A stretch of 64,000 nt of DNA. Source: Streptomyces roseirectus (GTDB lineage: Bacteria; Actinomycetota; Actinomycetes; Streptomycetales; Streptomycetaceae). This document shows positions 8,561-17,815 of this stretch, one piece after another; within the stretch, counting starts at the first letter, position 1, and each line of letters opens with the position of its first letter. The position numbers and the translations under genes are program-made. Where the stretch lies: the NCBI RefSeq assembly GCF_014489635.1, contig NZ_CP060828.1, forward strand, positions 2,766,001 to 2,830,000, written 5' to 3'. The notes below the pieces were generated by a model that made no database searches, was not told where the DNA came from, and saw only the letters and a program-made list of their open reading frames with translations.

Positions 8561-9116
8561 CGGGGGACGGGCCACCACCTCCGCGAAGATCGTGGTGGCG
8601 GGCGGCTTCGGCGTGGGCAAGACCACGTTCGTGGGCGCCGTCTCCGAGATCAACCCGCTGCGTACCGAGGCCGTGATGACGTCCGCGTCGGCGGGCATCG
8701 ACGACCTGACCCACACGGGGGACAAGACCACCACCACGGTGGCGATGGACTTCGGGCGTATCACGCTCGACCAGGACCTGATCCTGTACCTGTTCGGCAC
8801 GCCGGGGCAGGACCGGTTCTGGTTCATGTGGGACGACCTGGTGCGCGGGGCGATCGGGGCGATCGTCCTCGTCGACACGCGCCGGCTCGCGGACTGCTTC
8901 CCGGCGGTCGACTACTTCGAGAACAGCGGGCTGCCGTTCGTCATCGCGCTGAACGGCTTCGACGGCAGTCAGCCGTACTCGCCGGACGAGGTGCGCGAGG
9001 CGTTGCAGATCGGGCCGGACACGCCGATCATCACGACCGACGCGCGGCATCGGGCCGACGCGAAGTCGGCGCTGATCACGCTGGTGGAGCACGCGTTGAT
9101 GGCGCGTCTGCGCTAG
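8541..9116 (+). CDS. cvnD1: Small Ras-like GTPase CvnD (conservon 1)
   Basis: 191-residue GTP-binding protein, the switch component of the conservon. Visible motifs: P-loop GGFGVGKTT (about residues 21-29), the TTTTVAMDFG switch region, G3-like GTPGQDRFWFMW, and NGFDG in place of the usual NKxD guanine-specificity motif. The GTG start lies inside the cvnC1 end. The product is almost identical to the second conservon's CvnD except near the N-terminus. No lipidation signal is visible at the C-terminus (MARLR), so membrane association would depend on CvnA or CvnB. Confidence 0.94.
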   Translation: MDFASSDGGRATTSAKIVVAGGFGVGKTTFVGAVSEINPLRTEAVMTSASAGIDDLTHTGDKTTTTVAMDFGRITLDQDLILYLFGTPGQDRFWFMWDDLVRGAIGAIVLVDTRRLADCFPAVDYFENSGLPFVIALNGFDGSQPYSPDEVREALQIGPDTPIITTDARHRADAKSALITLVEHALMARLR

Positions 9117-9160
9117 GTGATCAAGTGGAGGCTGCCGTAGGGCAGTTGTCGTAGGCCGAT

Positions 9161-9198
9161 CCGGAGCCGACTGTGGCCTTTGACACGGTCGGCTCCGG
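9161..9198 (+). terminator. Stem-loop after cvnD1
   Basis: CCGGAGCCGACTGTG, an 8-base loop, then CACGGTCGGCTCCGG: a 15-bp stem with one G-T pair, 45 bases after the cvnD1 stop. There is no T-run, as is common in Streptomyces. Confidence 0.7.
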
Positions 9199-9277
9199 TG
9201 TTCATAACGTTTCGGCAGAGGAATCGGGTGGTACCGACACGCGTCGCGTTCGTGCGGTACCGCTGTGCGCATGGCAG

Positions 9278-9295
9278 CCCCGTCTTTTGACGGGG
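9278..9295. terminator. Compact hairpin CCCCGTC-TTTT-GACGGGG
   Basis: Perfect 7-bp stem with a TTTT loop in the spacer between the two conservons. It is either a second terminator or a leader element of conservon 2. Confidence 0.5.
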
Positions 9296-9343
9296 CTCGC
9301 TCTGTATGACCGTTTTATGCGCGCTTTACATCACACGCAATCG

Positions 9344-9367
9344 GCTCTTCTCACTGTTTGGAAGAGC
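9344..9367. promoter_or_regulatory. Inverted repeat GCTCTTC-N10-GAAGAGC upstream of cvnA2
   Basis: Perfect 7-bp arms, 117 bases before the cvnA2 start. It may be an operator for the second conservon or a weak hairpin. The rest of the 9117-9483 spacer shows nothing else beyond the two stem-loops listed. Confidence 0.35.
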
Positions 9368-9483
9368 ACTGTTCGCCATGCTGGAATGCCTGAACTGCCC
9401 AATAGTCAATGACGTAACCAAGTAGGTCGCGGTCGTTGGACGGCTGGGCGTTGAGACACTGCCGCCGAGAGGTTGTTGGTCGA

Positions 9484-12400
9484 GTGAGGCGAAGCAAGAA
9501 AAGTCCCGAGCCTGAGGCCCGGGGCAACTTCACCCCGCCGCCGCGCGGAGCGGCGACCGCCCCTGTTCCGGGCTCGGAGCCCCAGGCAGCGCCCGCCAAG
9601 AGCGGCGGCCGGCTGTCTCCCCGCAACTGGCGGGTGCCGACCCGGCTGAACGCGATCCTGCTCATACCCGTGGTCGTCGGCCTCGTCATGGGTGGCTTCC
9701 AGGTGAAGAACTCGATCGACACCTGGCAGGAGGCGCAGGACGCGGAGAACACCGCGAAGCTGGTGCGCGCCGCGCTGTCCTACTCCAACGCGCTCCTCGT
9801 CGAGCGTGACGTCACCGCCGCGCCGCTGCTCCAGGGCAAGGGCGAGAACGACCCGACGGTGGTCTCCGCCCGCAAGGCCACCGACAAGGCGTCCGACGAG
9901 TTCGACGCCGCCGCGCAGAGCATGCCGGACCGGGCCAACCTCGTCCGCAGGCTGGAGGGCTTCCGCAAGGTCGAGCCCCAGCTCCAGACGCTCCGCGCGA
10001 ACGCCTACACCGCCAAGATGACCGGCGTGAAGACGGAGGAGGGGTACGTCGAGGTCGAGCACAAGCTCCTGGAGTTCTCCAACGAACTCGGTCTCGGCAC
10101 CGGCAACATCACCTCCTACGGCCGCACGGTCTACGCGCTCGCACTCGGCCAGGGCGCGCTGTCCCTCCAGCGGTCCATCGGCATGCACCTGCTGATCAAA
10201 CCGGGCACCAGCCAGACGAGCCTGTCCCAGCAGCGGGTCGCCCTCACCTCGTACGCGTACCTGGAGAACATCGCGACCCAGGAGTACCAGAGCGGCGGCA
10301 CCGCCGAGGACATCGCGAAGCTGACCGCGGCGCAGAAGCAGATCGAAGTCGACGCCGCGACGATGATCAACGAGCAGAAGGCCAAGAACCCGGACTACGT
10401 CGCCCCGCCGGCCGACCCCGTGCAGTTCCTGACCGCGATCGCCTCGATCGACTCGACGGACGCGAGCAAGCGGGCCGCGCTCGCCGAGCAGGGCGTGACC
10501 GCCGAGAACTGGTGGGCGCTGACGACCCTGAAGTTCGACGCGTACCGCAAGATCGAGTCGGGGCTGACCAACACCGCGGTGAACGAGGCGTCCGACATCG
10601 CTTCCAACGCCCAGCGTGACGCGTACATCACCGGCGCCATCGTCGTCGTCGCCCTGCTGCTGGCGTTCATCCTGGCCAGTGCCGTCGCCCGGCAGATGTC
10701 CCGGTCGATGCGGCAGCTGCGCAACGCGGCGTTCGGGATCGCCGAGCAGCGGCTGCCGATGCTGGTCGACCAGCTCTCGCGGACCGACCCGGGCCGGGTG
10801 GACACGCGGGTCGCGCCGATCCCGATCAACACGACGGACGAGATCGGCGAGGTCGCCCGCGCCTTCGACCAGGTGCACCGCGAGGCCGTCCGGCTGGCCG
10901 CCGAGCAGGCGCTGCTGCGGGGCAACATCAACGCGATCTTCACGAACCTGTCGCGCCGCAACCAGTCGCTGATCGAGGGCCAGCTGACCCTGATCACCGA
11001 CCTGGAGAACAACGAGGCCGACCCGGACCAGCTGGAGAACCTGTTCCGCCTGGACCACCTCGCGACCCGTATGCGGCGCAACGGCGAGAACCTGCTGGTC
11101 CTCGCCGGTGAGGAGCCGGGCCGCCGCTGGGACCAGCCGGTTCCGCTGGTCGACGTGTTGCGCGCCGCCTCCTCCGAGGTGGAGCAGTACGAGCGCATCG
11201 AGCTGTCGGGCGTGCCGGAGGCCGAGATCCACGGCCGCGCGGTGACCGACCTCGTGCACCTGCTGGCCGAGCTGCTTGAGAACGCGACGACGTTCTCGTC
11301 CCCGCAGACCAAGGTCCGCGTCACCGCGACCCGGCTGCCCGACGGCCGTGTGATGATCGAGATCCACGACAAGGGCATCGGTCTGACCGCCGAGGACTTC
11401 GCGGACATCAACCACAAGCTGGCCAACCCGCCGACCGTGGACGCCGCGATCTCGCAGCGCATGGGCCTGTTCGTGGTCGGGCGGCTGTCCGACCGGCACG
11501 GCATCCGCGTCCAGTTGCGCCCCTCGGGCGAGCAGGCGGGCACGACGTCGCTGGTCATGCTGCCGGACGCGATCACGCACGGCGGCGGTGGCGAACAGCA
11601 GCCGGAGCAGGACCAGTTCACGGTCTCGCAGATCATCCCGGAGCAGCAGTTCGGCAAGGGCGGCCCCGAGGGCTTCGGCGGCGGCCAGCCGCAGCAGCCG
11701 ATGCGGACGGCGGCCGAACTCGGCTTCGACGACACCCGCTACGAGGTGCCGGACGACATCCGCGACCTGGACCCGGTGGGCCGTTCGCTGATGCGCGACG
11801 AGCGGCGCGCGGCGCTGGAGTCGCCGCAGCCGCGCCCGGACACCTCCTTCGGTGGTCCTGACGCCGCCTTCGGTGGGCCGGACGCCTCCTTCGGCGGGCC
11901 GCAGGCCCAGCAGCCGGCGCATCCGCAGCCGACGCGGGAGACCCCGCTCTACGGCGATTCCTTCACGGATTCTCCGCAAGTCACCCAGCAGACTCCGCAA
12001 CTCCCCTACGAATCCGCGCAGAACGGCTTCGACGGGGCCCCCACGGGCTTCGCGGAGCAGCCGCAGGCCCCCCAGTCCCCCTACGGTGCGCAGGCGCCGT
12101 ACGAGACGACACAGCAGACCCCGTACTACCCGCCCCAGCAGGGCGACGGGTTCGCGCTGGGCGGCGGGTACCCGGAGCCGGCCGCCGAGGAGCGCTCCCC
12201 GGCCGCGTCGAACGGATACCCGGCGTTCGAGGAGCCGTCCTACCAGGACGACTGGCCGCAGCAGGGCGACTACCGCAACGGCTACCCGGACCAGTACGCT
12301 CCCGAAGCGGAATCCGCGCAGGTCGCTGACGCGGCCGAGGCGGAGCCCGTAGGCTTCGACCGTCCGGGTCCGGCCCCTTCCGCCGCCCAGTCGCTGACCG

Positions 12401-12858
12401 ACGCCGGGCTTCCGCGCCGTGGCGGCGCGGCCGGTGGCGGCGCGGTGAACGGTGGCGGTACGGCCGGGGCACCCGGTGGCGGGATGAGCGGCGGTGGGGT
12501 GAACGGCGCCGCGCAGCCCGCGCAGCAGGAGACGGCGGCGGCGTCCGACGACGGTGGGGAAGGCTCATGGCGTTCCGCGAACGACGAACGCTGGCAGCAG
12601 GCTTCGCAGTTGCGCAAGCCCAAGGCGGGCGGGGTCACCTCCTCCGGCCTGCCCCGGCGGGTGCCCAAGGCCAACCTGGTCGAGGGCGCGGCGGAGGCCA
12701 CCCCGCAGGGGGGTCCGCAGATCTCCCGTGCCCCGGAGGACGTCCGAGGCAGGCTGAGCAACCTGCGCCGGGGTGTCCAGCGCGGGCGCAACAACGCAGG
12801 CAGTGAAACGAACGGCCAGGGCTTCGGCCCTGACAGCACCTACAACCAGGAGCGTTAG
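9484..12858 (+). CDS. cvnA2: CvnA-type nitrate/nitrite-sensing-domain histidine-kinase-like protein (conservon 2)
   Basis: 1124-residue paralogue of the upstream CvnA, with the same plan. It has a short basic/proline-rich N-terminus, membrane segment about 52-72 (NAILLIPVVVGLVMGG), a sensing region of about 300 residues, a second membrane segment about 380-400, HAMP, the LDHLATRMRRNGENLLVL block, an HATPase domain (about 594-697; ELLENATTFSSP, HDKGIGL) and a disordered Gln/Pro/Gly-rich tail. The tail ends in GLPRRVPKANLV and RAPEDVRGRLSNLRRG. The HAMP-to-HATPase core is very close to CvnA1, whereas the sensing region and tail have diverged, so the two probably sense different signals through the same output. 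The GTG at 9484 has GAGAGG upstream. Its stop is one base from the cvnB2 start. Confidence 0.94.
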   Translation: MRRSKKSPEPEARGNFTPPPRGAATAPVPGSEPQAAPAKSGGRLSPRNWRVPTRLNAILLIPVVVGLVMGGFQVKNSIDTWQEAQDAENTAKLVRAALSYSNALLVERDVTAAPLLQGKGENDPTVVSARKATDKASDEFDAAAQSMPDRANLVRRLEGFRKVEPQLQTLRANAYTAKMTGVKTEEGYVEVEHKLLEFSNELGLGTGNITSYGRTVYALALGQGALSLQRSIGMHLLIKPGTSQTSLSQQRVALTSYAYLENIATQEYQSGGTAEDIAKLTAAQKQIEVDAATMINEQKAKNPDYVAPPADPVQFLTAIASIDSTDASKRAALAEQGVTAENWWALTTLKFDAYRKIESGLTNTAVNEASDIASNAQRDAYITGAIVVVALLLAFILASAVARQMSRSMRQLRNAAFGIAEQRLPMLVDQLSRTDPGRVDTRVAPIPINTTDEIGEVARAFDQVHREAVRLAAEQALLRGNINAIFTNLSRRNQSLIEGQLTLITDLENNEADPDQLENLFRLDHLATRMRRNGENLLVLAGEEPGRRWDQPVPLVDVLRAASSEVEQYERIELSGVPEAEIHGRAVTDLVHLLAELLENATTFSSPQTKVRVTATRLPDGRVMIEIHDKGIGLTAEDFADINHKLANPPTVDAAISQRMGLFVVGRLSDRHGIRVQLRPSGEQAGTTSLVMLPDAITHGGGGEQQPEQDQFTVSQIIPEQQFGKGGPEGFGGGQPQQPMRTAAELGFDDTRYEVPDDIRDLDPVGRSLMRDERRAALESPQPRPDTSFGGPDAAFGGPDASFGGPQAQQPAHPQPTRETPLYGDSFTDSPQVTQQTPQLPYESAQNGFDGAPTGFAEQPQAPQSPYGAQAPYETTQQTPYYPPQQGDGFALGGGYPEPAAEERSPAASNGYPAFEEPSYQDDWPQQGDYRNGYPDQYAPEAESAQVADAAEAEPVGFDRPGPAPSAAQSLTDAGLPRRGGAAGGGAVNGGGTAGAPGGGMSGGGVNGAAQPAQQETAAASDDGGEGSWRSANDERWQQASQLRKPKAGGVTSSGLPRRVPKANLVEGAAEATPQGGPQISRAPEDVRGRLSNLRRGVQRGRNNAGSETNGQGFGPDSTYNQER

Positions 12859-12859
12859 T

Positions 12860-13282
12860 GTGAGCCCGATGAGCCAGGCGGCACAGAACCTGAACTGGTT
12901 GATCACCAACTTCGTGGACAACACCCCGGGGGTGTCCCACACGGTGGTGGTCTCCGCCGACGGCCTCCTTCTGGCGATGTCCGAAGGCTTTCCCCGCGAC
13001 CGTGCCGACCAGCTCGCGGCCGTCGCCTCCGGTCTGACGTCCCTGACGGCGGGCGCCTCCCGGATCTTCGAGGGCGGCGCCGTGAACCAGACGGTCGTGG
13101 AGATGGAGAGGGGATTCCTCTTCATCATGTCCGTATCCGACGGCTCCTCGCTGGCGGTGCTGGCCCACCCCGAGGCGGACATCGGCCTCATCGGGTACGA
13201 AATGGCCCTTCTGGTGGACCGTGCCGGTTCGGTCCTGACGCCCGACCTTCGTGCGGAGCTCCAAGGGAGCCTGCTCAACTAG
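12860..13282 (+). CDS. cvnB2: Roadblock/LC7 domain protein CvnB (conservon 2)
   Basis: 140-residue roadblock protein, nearly the same as CvnB1 (differences mainly at positions reading S/A, A/N, L/I, C/A, V/I, A/S and the final H/N). The GTG start at 12860 follows the cvnA2 stop by one base with AGGAG upstream, mirroring the first conservon. Presumed partner of CvnD2 and CvnA2. Confidence 0.94.
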   Translation: MSPMSQAAQNLNWLITNFVDNTPGVSHTVVVSADGLLLAMSEGFPRDRADQLAAVASGLTSLTAGASRIFEGGAVNQTVVEMERGFLFIMSVSDGSSLAVLAHPEADIGLIGYEMALLVDRAGSVLTPDLRAELQGSLLN

Positions 13283-13380
13283 CAGACGGACGGTGCGTAT
13301 TGACGTCCCGAGGCCGTAGGGTTTCGGGACGCGGCTCCACACACGGTGCGGGGCCCGGCACAGTCGGAGGAGGAGAGAAA

Positions 13381-13962
13381 GTGGCAACACCCCCAGGCGG
13401 TTCCCATCCGGGCGATTGGTCCTACGGCTCCGGCCACGGCGAGAACGCCCCGAACCCGAACCGCTACAACTTCCCCTCCGCACCGAGCCAGCCACGGCAG
13501 CCGTACGCCCCGCAGGGCCCCGGCCCCTCCCCGTACGACCAGCAGCCGGCCGCGCCGCGCATCCAGCCGGTGCAGCCGCCGCAGCGCCGCGCCCCCGAGC
13601 CGTCGCCCGCCGGTTCCTCGCACAACCCCCTGGTGCGTCCGTACGCCATGACCGGCGGCCGGACGCGCCCGCGCTACCAGCTCGCCATCGAGGCGCTGGT
13701 GCACACCACCGCGCAGCCGCACCAGATGCAGGGGCAGTTGCCCGAGCATCAGCGGATCTGCAACCTCTGCCGCGAGATCAAGTCGGTGGCGGAAATCTCC
13801 GCCCTGCTGACCATTCCTCTCGGCGTGGCCAGGATCCTCGTCGCCGACTTGGCGGAGGCGGGCCTGGTCGCCATCCATCAGCCCGGCGGCGACGAGAACG
13901 CCGGAGGCCAGCCAGACGTGACACTGCTCGAAAGGGTGCTCAGTGGACTTCGCAAGCTCTAG
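13381..13962 (+). CDS. cvnC2: DUF742 protein CvnC (conservon 2)
   Basis: 193-residue DUF742 protein. The conserved core (LVRPYAMTGGRTRPRYQLAIEAL, then PEHQRICNLCREIKSVAEISALL) matches CvnC1, but the N-terminus is some 60 residues longer and rich in Pro, Gln, Tyr and Asn, like the tail of CvnA. The GTG at 13381 is preceded by GGAGGAGAG, a strong ribosome site. The 98-base gap from cvnB2 is of similar size to the 112-base gap in conservon 1. The 3' end overlaps cvnD2 by 20 bases. Confidence 0.93.
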   Translation: MATPPGGSHPGDWSYGSGHGENAPNPNRYNFPSAPSQPRQPYAPQGPGPSPYDQQPAAPRIQPVQPPQRRAPEPSPAGSSHNPLVRPYAMTGGRTRPRYQLAIEALVHTTAQPHQMQGQLPEHQRICNLCREIKSVAEISALLTIPLGVARILVADLAEAGLVAIHQPGGDENAGGQPDVTLLERVLSGLRKL

Positions 13963-14524
13963 CGGCGGTCCTTCCCGCTCCACCACCTCCGCGAAAATCG
14001 TGGTGGCGGGCGGCTTCGGCGTGGGCAAGACCACGTTCGTTGGTGCTGTCTCGGAGATCAATCCGCTGCGTACCGAGGCCGTCATGACGTCCGCTTCCGC
14101 GGGCATCGACGACCTCACCCACACGGGGGACAAGACGACGACGACCGTCGCCATGGACTTCGGCCGTATCACGCTCGACCAGGACCTGATCCTCTACCTG
14201 TTCGGCACGCCCGGCCAGGACCGGTTCTGGTTCATGTGGGACGACCTGGTGCGCGGGGCGATCGGCGCGATCGTCCTCGTCGACACCCGCCGGCTCGCCG
14301 ACTGCTTCCCCGCCGTCGACTACTTCGAGAACAGCGGGCTCCCCTTCGTCATCGCCCTCAACGGCTTCGACGGGAACCAGCCGTACTCGCCGGACGAGGT
14401 CCGCGAAGCCCTCCAGATCGGGCCCGACACGCCGATCATCACGACTGACGCGCGGCACCGGGCCGACGCGAAGTCGGCGCTGATCACGCTGGTCGAGCAC
14501 GCGCTGATGGCCCGGCTCCGGTAG
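13943..14524 (+). CDS. cvnD2: Small Ras-like GTPase CvnD (conservon 2)
   Basis: 193-residue GTPase with P-loop GGFGVGKTT, GTPGQDRFWFMW and NGFDG motifs. From the P-loop to the C-terminus it matches CvnD1 at nearly every residue (DGS versus DGN is the visible change), although many third codon positions differ. Only the first dozen residues diverge. GTG start inside cvnC2, the same overlap as in conservon 1. Followed by a strong stem-loop. Confidence 0.94.
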   Translation: MDFASSSGGPSRSTTSAKIVVAGGFGVGKTTFVGAVSEINPLRTEAVMTSASAGIDDLTHTGDKTTTTVAMDFGRITLDQDLILYLFGTPGQDRFWFMWDDLVRGAIGAIVLVDTRRLADCFPAVDYFENSGLPFVIALNGFDGNQPYSPDEVREALQIGPDTPIITTDARHRADAKSALITLVEHALMARLR

Positions 14525-14536
14525 CCGACGTCCCGA

Positions 14537-14574
14537 GGGGCCCCTTCCGTCGCGTTTCCGGCGGAAGGGGCCCC
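14537..14574 (+). terminator. Stem-loop after conservon 2
   Basis: GGGGCCCCTTCCG, 12-base loop, CGGAAGGGGCCCC: a perfect 13-bp stem starting 12 bases after the cvnD2 stop. Confidence 0.85.
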
Positions 14575-14632
14575 TTCGTCGTGCTCCCCTGCCACACTCG
14601 TCTCCCAGGGGGTGTTTCCCAGGGGGTGGGGC

Positions 14633-17600
14633 ATGAGCGTCGAAGTGGCCGCCGTGCGGCTCGGGCAGACCGTCGCGACCAGTGCCGTGCGGCTGTGGCT
14701 CGGCGGACGCCGGACCGAGCAGGAACGCCGGGCCGGGATGGGCGAGTTGATCCGACTCCGGGTGCCGGGGCTGCGTGCCCGGCGGAGTGTGGAGCGGCAG
14801 TTCGAGGAGATCGCGGACGCGGTGGCGGCGCGCGTGGAGCCGTTGCTGGCCCACGAGTTCGCGGGGCTCGCGGAGAACGAACGGCTCGCGGCGGTGCAAG
14901 CGGTGACCGACACCTTCGGCCGGGCCGACCTCTCCGACGCGTCGGTGTTCGAGTCCGACGCGGATCCGGTGGAGCTGGAGCGGCGGATCCGCAGCGAGGT
15001 GCCCCGGCCCGCGGGGCTCGGTGAGGCCGCCGAACGCTACTACGACACGTTGTTCGCGGAGTGCTGCGACTGCTACGTACGGATCCTGCGCCGACTGCCG
15101 GTCTTCACCGAGCGCGCGGTGAGCGAACTCCTCTCCCGCACCACGTCGTTGGGGGCGGAGCTGGCCCGGGTGCTGGAGCGGCTGCCGGTGCGGTCGCTGT
15201 ACGCGCCGGACGGGTCGGACGAGGACGCCGGGTTCCTGCGGGAGTACCTGGGGCTGGTCAGCCGCTCGCTGGACGAGGTGGAACTGTTCCAGGCGGCCTC
15301 GGAACGGCCGCCGCGCACGAAGCTGTCGGTGGCGTACGTGAGTCTGCGCGCCTCCGGGGACCACGTGACGCGCCCTCGCTCGCTGCCCCGGCACGGTCTG
15401 CGTGACTGGCAGGAGTCCGAGGGCACCGGCATGCGGGTGGAGGCGGCGCTGGCCGGCGCCTCCCGGGTGCTGTTACGGGGCGAAGCGGGCTCCGGCAAGA
15501 CGACCTTGATGCAGTGGCTGGCCGTCATGGCCGCCCGGGGCGGTTTCTCCGGCTCGCTGGAGAGCTGGAACGGCCTGATCCCCGTCCTGGTCAAGCTGCG
15601 CCGCTACGCGGGCCGTCCGCTGCCCGCCCCGGAAGCCCTGCTGGACGGCGTCGCCGGTCCCCTCACCGGGCACCTGCCCAAGGGCTGGATGGATCGTGCG
15701 CTGCGGGACGACCGTGTCCTGCTGCTCGTCGACGGGGTGGACGAACTCCTCGCCGACGAACGCCGGGCCGTGCGGGAGTGGTTGCGGGGGCTGCTGCTCG
15801 CCTATCCCGGCGTCCGGACCATCGTGACCTCACGGCCGTCCGCCGCCCGCACGGACTGGCTGCGCGCGGAGGGGTTCGTCTCCTTCCAACTGGACCGCAT
15901 GGCCCCGGCCGACCTGACGGCGTTCGTCCGGCAGTGGCATCGGGCCGTGCGGGAGCAGGGGGACGAGTTGCCCTGTGCCGTGGAGGAACTTCCCACGTTC
16001 GAACGGGCGTTGCTGACGAGCCTGCGGGACCGGCCGCACCTTCGCTCCCTCGCCGCGAACCCGCTGCTCGCCGCGCTGATCTGCGCCCTGCACCTGCTCA
16101 AGGGGGACCAACTCCCCCGCAACCGCATGGAGTTGTACGCCATCGCGCTGGAGACGCTGGTGCAGCGGCGGGACGCGGACCGGCGCGTGCCCAGCGCCCT
16201 CGCCTCGCCGCTCGGGCTGCCGGACAAGCTGTGTGTGCTGCGGAACCTCGCCTGGCGGCTGTCCGACAACAACCGTACGGAGATCGGGGTGGAGCAGGCC
16301 GTACGGTTCGTGTCGGCGCGGCTGGCCACCATGCGGCACCTCGACGGGGTGCCGGGTGACGACGTCCTGGACCACCTGATCGCCCGGTCCGGGGTGCTCC
16401 GCTCGCCCGTCGAGGGCCGCGTCGACTTTCTGCACCGGACCTTCCAGGAATACCTCGCCGCCCAGGACGCGGCCGACGAGGACAACATGGGGAACCTGGT
16501 CGGGCGTGCGCATCTCGACCTGTGGCGGGAGACGATCGTGATGGCCGCGGGGCACGGGAATCTGCGGCAGCGGCGGGAGTTGGTCGGCGGGATCCTCGAC
16601 CGCGCGGAGGCGGAGCCTCGGTATCGGCGCCGGCTGCGGCTGTTGGCGGCTTCGTGTCTGGAGACGATGCGTACGGTGCCCGGCGAGGTGGTCGGGCGGC
16701 TGGACGAGGCGATGGAGACGCTGTTGCCTCCTCGGCGGGAGTCGGAGGCGGTGTCGTTGGCGGCGGTGGGGCCGCCTCTGGTGCCGTGGTTGCCCAAGTC
16801 CTTGGAGGGCCTGACTCCCAAGGCCGCTCGCCAGACGGTTCGGGCGGCGGCGCTGGTGGGGGGTGCGGCGGCGATGGAGCGGTTGGCGGGGTACGTCGGC
16901 GCCGGTGTTCATGACGAACTGGTCGACGCCTGGGAGTACTTCGATCCCGACGAGTACGCGGAGACGGTACTGGCGAAGCTCCGGCTGGAGAGGCGGCCTG
17001 TCAGAGTGCAGCATCCCGCGCAGTGGCCCGCGCTGACCCGGCTCCGGCATGCGCGTCACGTCCACATCAGGTACGGGTTCACACACGGATTAGGTGCCGT
17101 CCGAGCACTCGGCGACCTGGAAACGCTCTGGATCACACACCTGCTTGAGGACAACGACCTTTCACCGCTGCGGAAGTTCACGGCCCTCAGAAACCTGGTT
17201 CTCTGTCGCGACGACGTCCTGCCCTTGGTGGACTTGGGGCCGCTGAGCGACCTGACGAAGCTCACCAACCTCCAGTTGCAGGACTGGGGTTCACTGCCCA
17301 GCCTGGAGAACATTCCGGCGTTGGAGAGGCTGACAAGCCTGGGGCTGGGCATGCTCGACTCCGACGACGACCTCAGTCCCCTGGCCGGACACCGTCGCCT
17401 GCAGTGGCTCTTGCTTCAGGGCCGCAGCATCCCTCGTGGGCTCGACAGCCTGGCAGCCCTCGGCGATCTGACGAGTCTGGAACTGCACCACTTCGACCTC
17501 ACCCGATGGCTGCCCTCCGCCGCCTACCCCCCTGGGCTCCGCAGGCTCGGTCTCCACGGCACCGTGCTGCCCGCCGACCTGTCACCCGTCGGGACGATCC

Positions 17601-17767
17601 AGGGGTTGCGGGAATTGGACCTGCATTATTGCCGCACACCTGATGGATCACGCCCCGCCCTGCACACCCTCGCCCGAAGCCCGGACCAGCCCAAGCTGGT
17701 CGTCACCGTCGGCCGAGGTGCACCCCGCCCCACCGACATCCCCGGCGTCCAGGTCAAATACCGCTGA
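14633..17767 (+). CDS. NACHT NTPase with N-terminal helical domain and C-terminal leucine-rich repeats
   Basis: 1044-residue STAND ATPase, a bacterial NLR-like protein. An all-helical N-terminal domain (about 1-210, MSVEVAAVRLGQTVATSAVR...) resembles the NNH-type effector or adaptor domains found on bacterial NACHT proteins. The NACHT domain has Walker A GEAGSGKTTLMQW (about 282-292), Walker B VLLLVDGVDEL (about 362-372), sensor-1-like TIVTSRPSA and an FLHRTFQEYLAAQD winged-helix motif. A leucine-rich region covers about 800-1035 (LGDLETLWI, LRNLVLC, LTNLQLQDW). Bacterial NACHT proteins of this kind have been shown to act in phage defence; whether this one does is inference. The ATG at 14633 has a G-rich site upstream. 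It is flanked by terminators on both sides, so it is monocistronic. GC3 is slightly lower in the LRR part. Confidence 0.9.
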   Translation: MSVEVAAVRLGQTVATSAVRLWLGGRRTEQERRAGMGELIRLRVPGLRARRSVERQFEEIADAVAARVEPLLAHEFAGLAENERLAAVQAVTDTFGRADLSDASVFESDADPVELERRIRSEVPRPAGLGEAAERYYDTLFAECCDCYVRILRRLPVFTERAVSELLSRTTSLGAELARVLERLPVRSLYAPDGSDEDAGFLREYLGLVSRSLDEVELFQAASERPPRTKLSVAYVSLRASGDHVTRPRSLPRHGLRDWQESEGTGMRVEAALAGASRVLLRGEAGSGKTTLMQWLAVMAARGGFSGSLESWNGLIPVLVKLRRYAGRPLPAPEALLDGVAGPLTGHLPKGWMDRALRDDRVLLLVDGVDELLADERRAVREWLRGLLLAYPGVRTIVTSRPSAARTDWLRAEGFVSFQLDRMAPADLTAFVRQWHRAVREQGDELPCAVEELPTFERALLTSLRDRPHLRSLAANPLLAALICALHLLKGDQLPRNRMELYAIALETLVQRRDADRRVPSALASPLGLPDKLCVLRNLAWRLSDNNRTEIGVEQAVRFVSARLATMRHLDGVPGDDVLDHLIARSGVLRSPVEGRVDFLHRTFQEYLAAQDAADEDNMGNLVGRAHLDLWRETIVMAAGHGNLRQRRELVGGILDRAEAEPRYRRRLRLLAASCLETMRTVPGEVVGRLDEAMETLLPPRRESEAVSLAAVGPPLVPWLPKSLEGLTPKAARQTVRAAALVGGAAAMERLAGYVGAGVHDELVDAWEYFDPDEYAETVLAKLRLERRPVRVQHPAQWPALTRLRHARHVHIRYGFTHGLGAVRALGDLETLWITHLLEDNDLSPLRKFTALRNLVLCRDDVLPLVDLGPLSDLTKLTNLQLQDWGSLPSLENIPALERLTSLGLGMLDSDDDLSPLAGHRRLQWLLLQGRSIPRGLDSLAALGDLTSLELHHFDLTRWLPSAAYPPGLRRLGLHGTVLPADLSPVGTIQGLRELDLHYCRTPDGSRPALHTLARSPDQPKLVVTVGRGAPRPTDIPGVQVKYR

Positions 17768-17800
17768 CAGCCCCGCCCTCCCAAGGAGAACGGGGCTGTC
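17766..17800. terminator. Bidirectional stem-loop between NACHT gene and accE
   Basis: GACAGCCCCG, 15-base loop, CGGGGCTGTC: perfect 10-bp stem overlapping the NACHT stop codon and 16 bases from the accE stop. It serves two convergent units. Confidence 0.75.
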
Positions 17801-17815
17801 GGAGAAGCGTCCGGC

